From positions 1 to 5,936 of the forward strand of contig CAIYPH010000076.1 of NCBI GenBank assembly GCA_903928045.1: a stretch of 5,936 nt of DNA, given 5' to 3'. Positions 5,601 through 5,936 of the stretch are shown piece after piece. The stretch comes from an uncultured Rhodospirillales bacterium. Lineage in GTDB: Bacteria > Pseudomonadota > Alphaproteobacteria > Acetobacterales > Acetobacteraceae. Position 1 is the first letter of the stretch, and each line of letters starts with the position of its first letter. The position numbers were made by a program, and so were the translations under genes. The notes beneath the pieces were generated by a model. The model made no database searches and was not told where the DNA came from. It saw nothing but the letters and a program-made list of their open reading frames with translations.

Positions 5601-5936
5601 CACTGGCGATCAGGGTGCCGCTGCCGGCGCTGGCGCCGGTCTGCACCTGGAGCAGCGTGCCGCTGGAAGCCGTCGTGGTGCCGGCGTAGGTGTTCTGCGC
5701 CTTGAAGATCACCGTGCCGCCGCCGGTCGCCAGCACCGAGACGCTGCCGCCGTTGCCGCCCTGGTCGGCCAGCGGGTCGAACAGGGTGAAGGACTTGCCG
5801 GCGCCGGGCGAGAAGGTGATGGTCTGGGTGCCGGCCGCGAAAATGCCGGTGCCGAGAGCGAGACCATTGGCGCCATTGACCGCGCCGGCACCAAGCCCGA
5901 TGCCGCCGGCGCCGGCCGCCACGGCGCCGAAGCCGA
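2602..5936 (-). CDS. Large beta-strand-repeat surface/secreted protein (autotransporter-like passenger plus RTX-like C-terminus), N-terminus outside window
   Basis: The frame is open from the right edge to TGA at 2602-2604, giving at least 1110 residues; the true start lies beyond the window. Residues are counted from the GTG at 5922. Residues 77-90 (NTYAGTTTASSGTL) match the autotransporter-associated beta-strand (PATR) style. About 91-455 is a Gly/Ser/Thr-rich beta-solenoid with 61-residue repeats. About 456-640 is less repetitive, including TPDDNGKTW and ELYMQQASFISINPGYTTVYD. From 641 to 1027 there are RTX-like Gly/Asp/Asn-rich turns, with canonical nonapeptides GGSGADTVW (910) and GGSGSDLFQ (928) among many degenerate ones. 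The last 79 residues (DLYAF...VEIDNYSVATDYLSLLGF...LTLSDGTHITFVG...GQFL) look like a type I secretion C-terminal cap. The visible part has no cysteine and very few lysines, as expected for an extracellular protein. There is no autotransporter beta-barrel at the C-terminus. The role is probably adhesion, biofilm or surface layer; the exact function is unknown. No secretion genes are in view. Confidence 0.88.
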   Translation of the reverse strand, partial: GFGAVAAGAGGIGLGAGAVNGANGLALGTGIFAAGTQTITFSPGAGKSFTLFDPLADQGGNGGSVSVLATGGGTVIFKAQNTYAGTTTASSGTLLQVQTGASAGSGTLIASGGTIELQSGTAPGAGGMTASGGGVLQLDSGASLGTQPISIAGGSTLSVASGITANNLALSADGNSRINLNGNTITGGSLILTNGGTASISGGSNVGGNISIQTSGLVALTGTSALSGAVTVSGGSRLTEDASSRATLTGLTVTTTTTVSAAGAFSDTGPLDLEGSSQLSLTGSATVNGAATVTGGSTFTAGNTSTLTFSSLSVTGGSTVSGGGNFTDTGALHLDGASSISAAGAFASTGPIDLLAGSALSLGGNAAVVSPVTLAGASSFTAGSGSALTLAGLSITGGSTLSAAGSFSNTGSIDIEGGSLLALTGNAGTISAGGVVTIGGGSTLDARNGSLLSTAISFNGNGLLLSGGTLAPTGRIGIMAPGETIELTGLTAAGASAPTISGGGVISFALKNGGTATLNVDTTAGANQASFFITPDDNGKTWITGASSVSGAATLRGAGGLVEAVPFPTASMLSAVQAAANPVNASVKAGTAFAYLVPAGGGGSVPTVPAGKAGELYMQQASFISINPGYTTVYDTAPDVATILGGGANGQLIVAGSGGMLFNGGAGAGSVFAAGGNNLLSLFPGAGDQAIFTGTGADTITAAESGHATVNAGGGNNYISDAPGGVPGTGANLFQVGNGDNTIIALAGNNTIVSGTGHNTILLGVGTDSLASGGADLIAGLSNGNITVTAGANNPTVYSGSGQNVFNGGSGNAVFVGGSGTSTVNTAGGTQIWLGSNKDVVNSTGADTVIGSTGSATVNATAGNMFVFALSENLTFNAGSGATTVLGSASGAITNRGGSGSEFLWSYGASNFTGGSGADTVWGFAGSVTATGGSGSDLFQGGPAGHNRLTAGSGASTLIGGGDGDVLSTQAGPGDAAIQARTGAVTISAVGSTGNLHLTGGSGPNLIKTGDFSNNVQIGTGATTIVAGHGIDLYAFVNGSANAVEIDNYSVATDYLSLLGFPAGEAAAALAGKTTIPGVGGGASSTVLTLSDGTHITFVGSTGPVAGQFL
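2605..2841 (-). other. Putative type I secretion C-terminal cap domain
   Basis: The last 79 residues leave the repeat pattern and read DLYAFVNG...VEIDNYSVATDYLSLLGFPAGEAAAALAG...STVLTLSDGTHITFVGS...GQFL. In RTX-type proteins a segment of this kind (I..F....D.L.L.G......LTLSDGT.ITF.G) follows the last glycine-rich repeats, and an uncleaved C-terminal signal directs ABC-transporter export. The segment has no Cys, only one Lys and no Arg, and it ends in hydrophobic residues, all consistent with that role. The type I assignment is an inference. Confidence 0.5.
2842..4002 (-). other. Degenerate RTX-like glycine-rich domain of the surface protein
   Basis: Residues 641-1027 consist of short Gly-rich turns spaced about every 8-20 residues, such as GGGANGQLIV, GTGADTIT, GNGDNTIIA, GTGHNTILL, GGSGNAVFV, GGSGADTVW and GGSGSDLFQ. 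Only a few keep the Asp of the calcium-binding consensus GGxGxDxUx; most have Asn, Ala, Ser or Thr there. The fold is probably a parallel beta-roll or solenoid with reduced calcium binding. It directly precedes the 79-residue C-terminal cap. Confidence 0.6.
4729..5337 (-). repeat. Array of 61-residue (183-bp) coding repeats with one 20-residue insertion
   Basis: In the minus-strand protein, residues 196-256, 257-317 and 338-398 are three units of exactly 61 residues. The last two share the pattern AAGxFxxTGxxDLxxxSxLSLxG...VTxxGxSxFTAG...LxxLS(V/I)TGGST(V/L)S. A 20-residue piece (318-337, GGGNFTDTG...SIS) lies between the second and third units and repeats only the first third of a unit. A decayed fourth unit follows from 399 (AAGSFSNTGSIDIEGG). 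The marker Thr codons of the FxxTG motif lie at 5131, 4948, 4888 and 4705, giving steps of 183, 60 and 183 bp. This points to segmental duplication within a beta-solenoid, where 20 residues is about one coil and 61 about three. Confidence 0.8.

Noticed and set aside
4220..5689. 489-residue open frame on the + strand, rich in Pro/Val/Ser
   Set aside because: It mirrors the Gly/Ser/Thr repeats of the minus-strand gene (Gly and Thr codons read as Pro, Ala and Val on the other strand). It has no start context or family motif.
5920..5922. GTG at 5922 as the start of the surface protein
   Set aside because: The frame remains open to the window edge with the same Gly/Ala-rich composition (GFGAVAAGAGG), and no signal peptide or ribosome binding site is seen, so the real start is outside.

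Overview
This GC-rich window looks like chromosomal DNA from an alphaproteobacterium, most likely the family Acetobacteraceae. That assignment is an inference. It rests on very high GC at third codon positions, on A/T-rich palindromic elements between genes in an otherwise GC-rich background, on a large Cys-free beta-strand-repeat surface protein with a 'LTLSDGTHITFVG' type C-terminus, and on a small 'MSNP...' protein of a style I associate with that family. No database search was possible.

Layout, left to right. Bases 1-23 are the right-hand end of an A/T-rich palindromic repeat whose body lies outside the window. Then comes rlmJ (69-887, +), a 23S rRNA adenine-N6 methyltransferase. A complete composite palindromic element (about 901-1051) follows, and its last bases merge into the start codon of gpsA (1050-2006, +), glycerol-3-phosphate dehydrogenase. 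rlmJ is therefore bracketed by same-orientation copies of one repeat family. A short A/T-rich control region (about 2015-2088) holds two mutually exclusive inverted repeats and a sigma70-like promoter with a 7+6+7 palindrome inside it. It leads into a small uncharacterised gene (2089-2508, +) whose predicted transcript would be nearly leaderless. The right 56% of the window is the C-terminal part of one very large gene on the minus strand (stop at 2602, open through 5936). It encodes a beta-solenoid, autotransporter-like / RTX-like secreted protein with 61-residue internal repeats.

The two housekeeping genes act in unrelated processes (ribosome modification and phospholipid precursor synthesis), and the repeat between them argues against tight coupling. 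The small gene and the giant surface protein are convergent, 93 bp apart. The points most worth following up are the composite palindromic element and its use as the gpsA leader (possibly also as the rlmJ 3' end), the promoter/operator of the small gene, and the hybrid architecture and segmental duplications of the surface protein. I see no CRISPR array, tRNA, rRNA, transposase or defence system.
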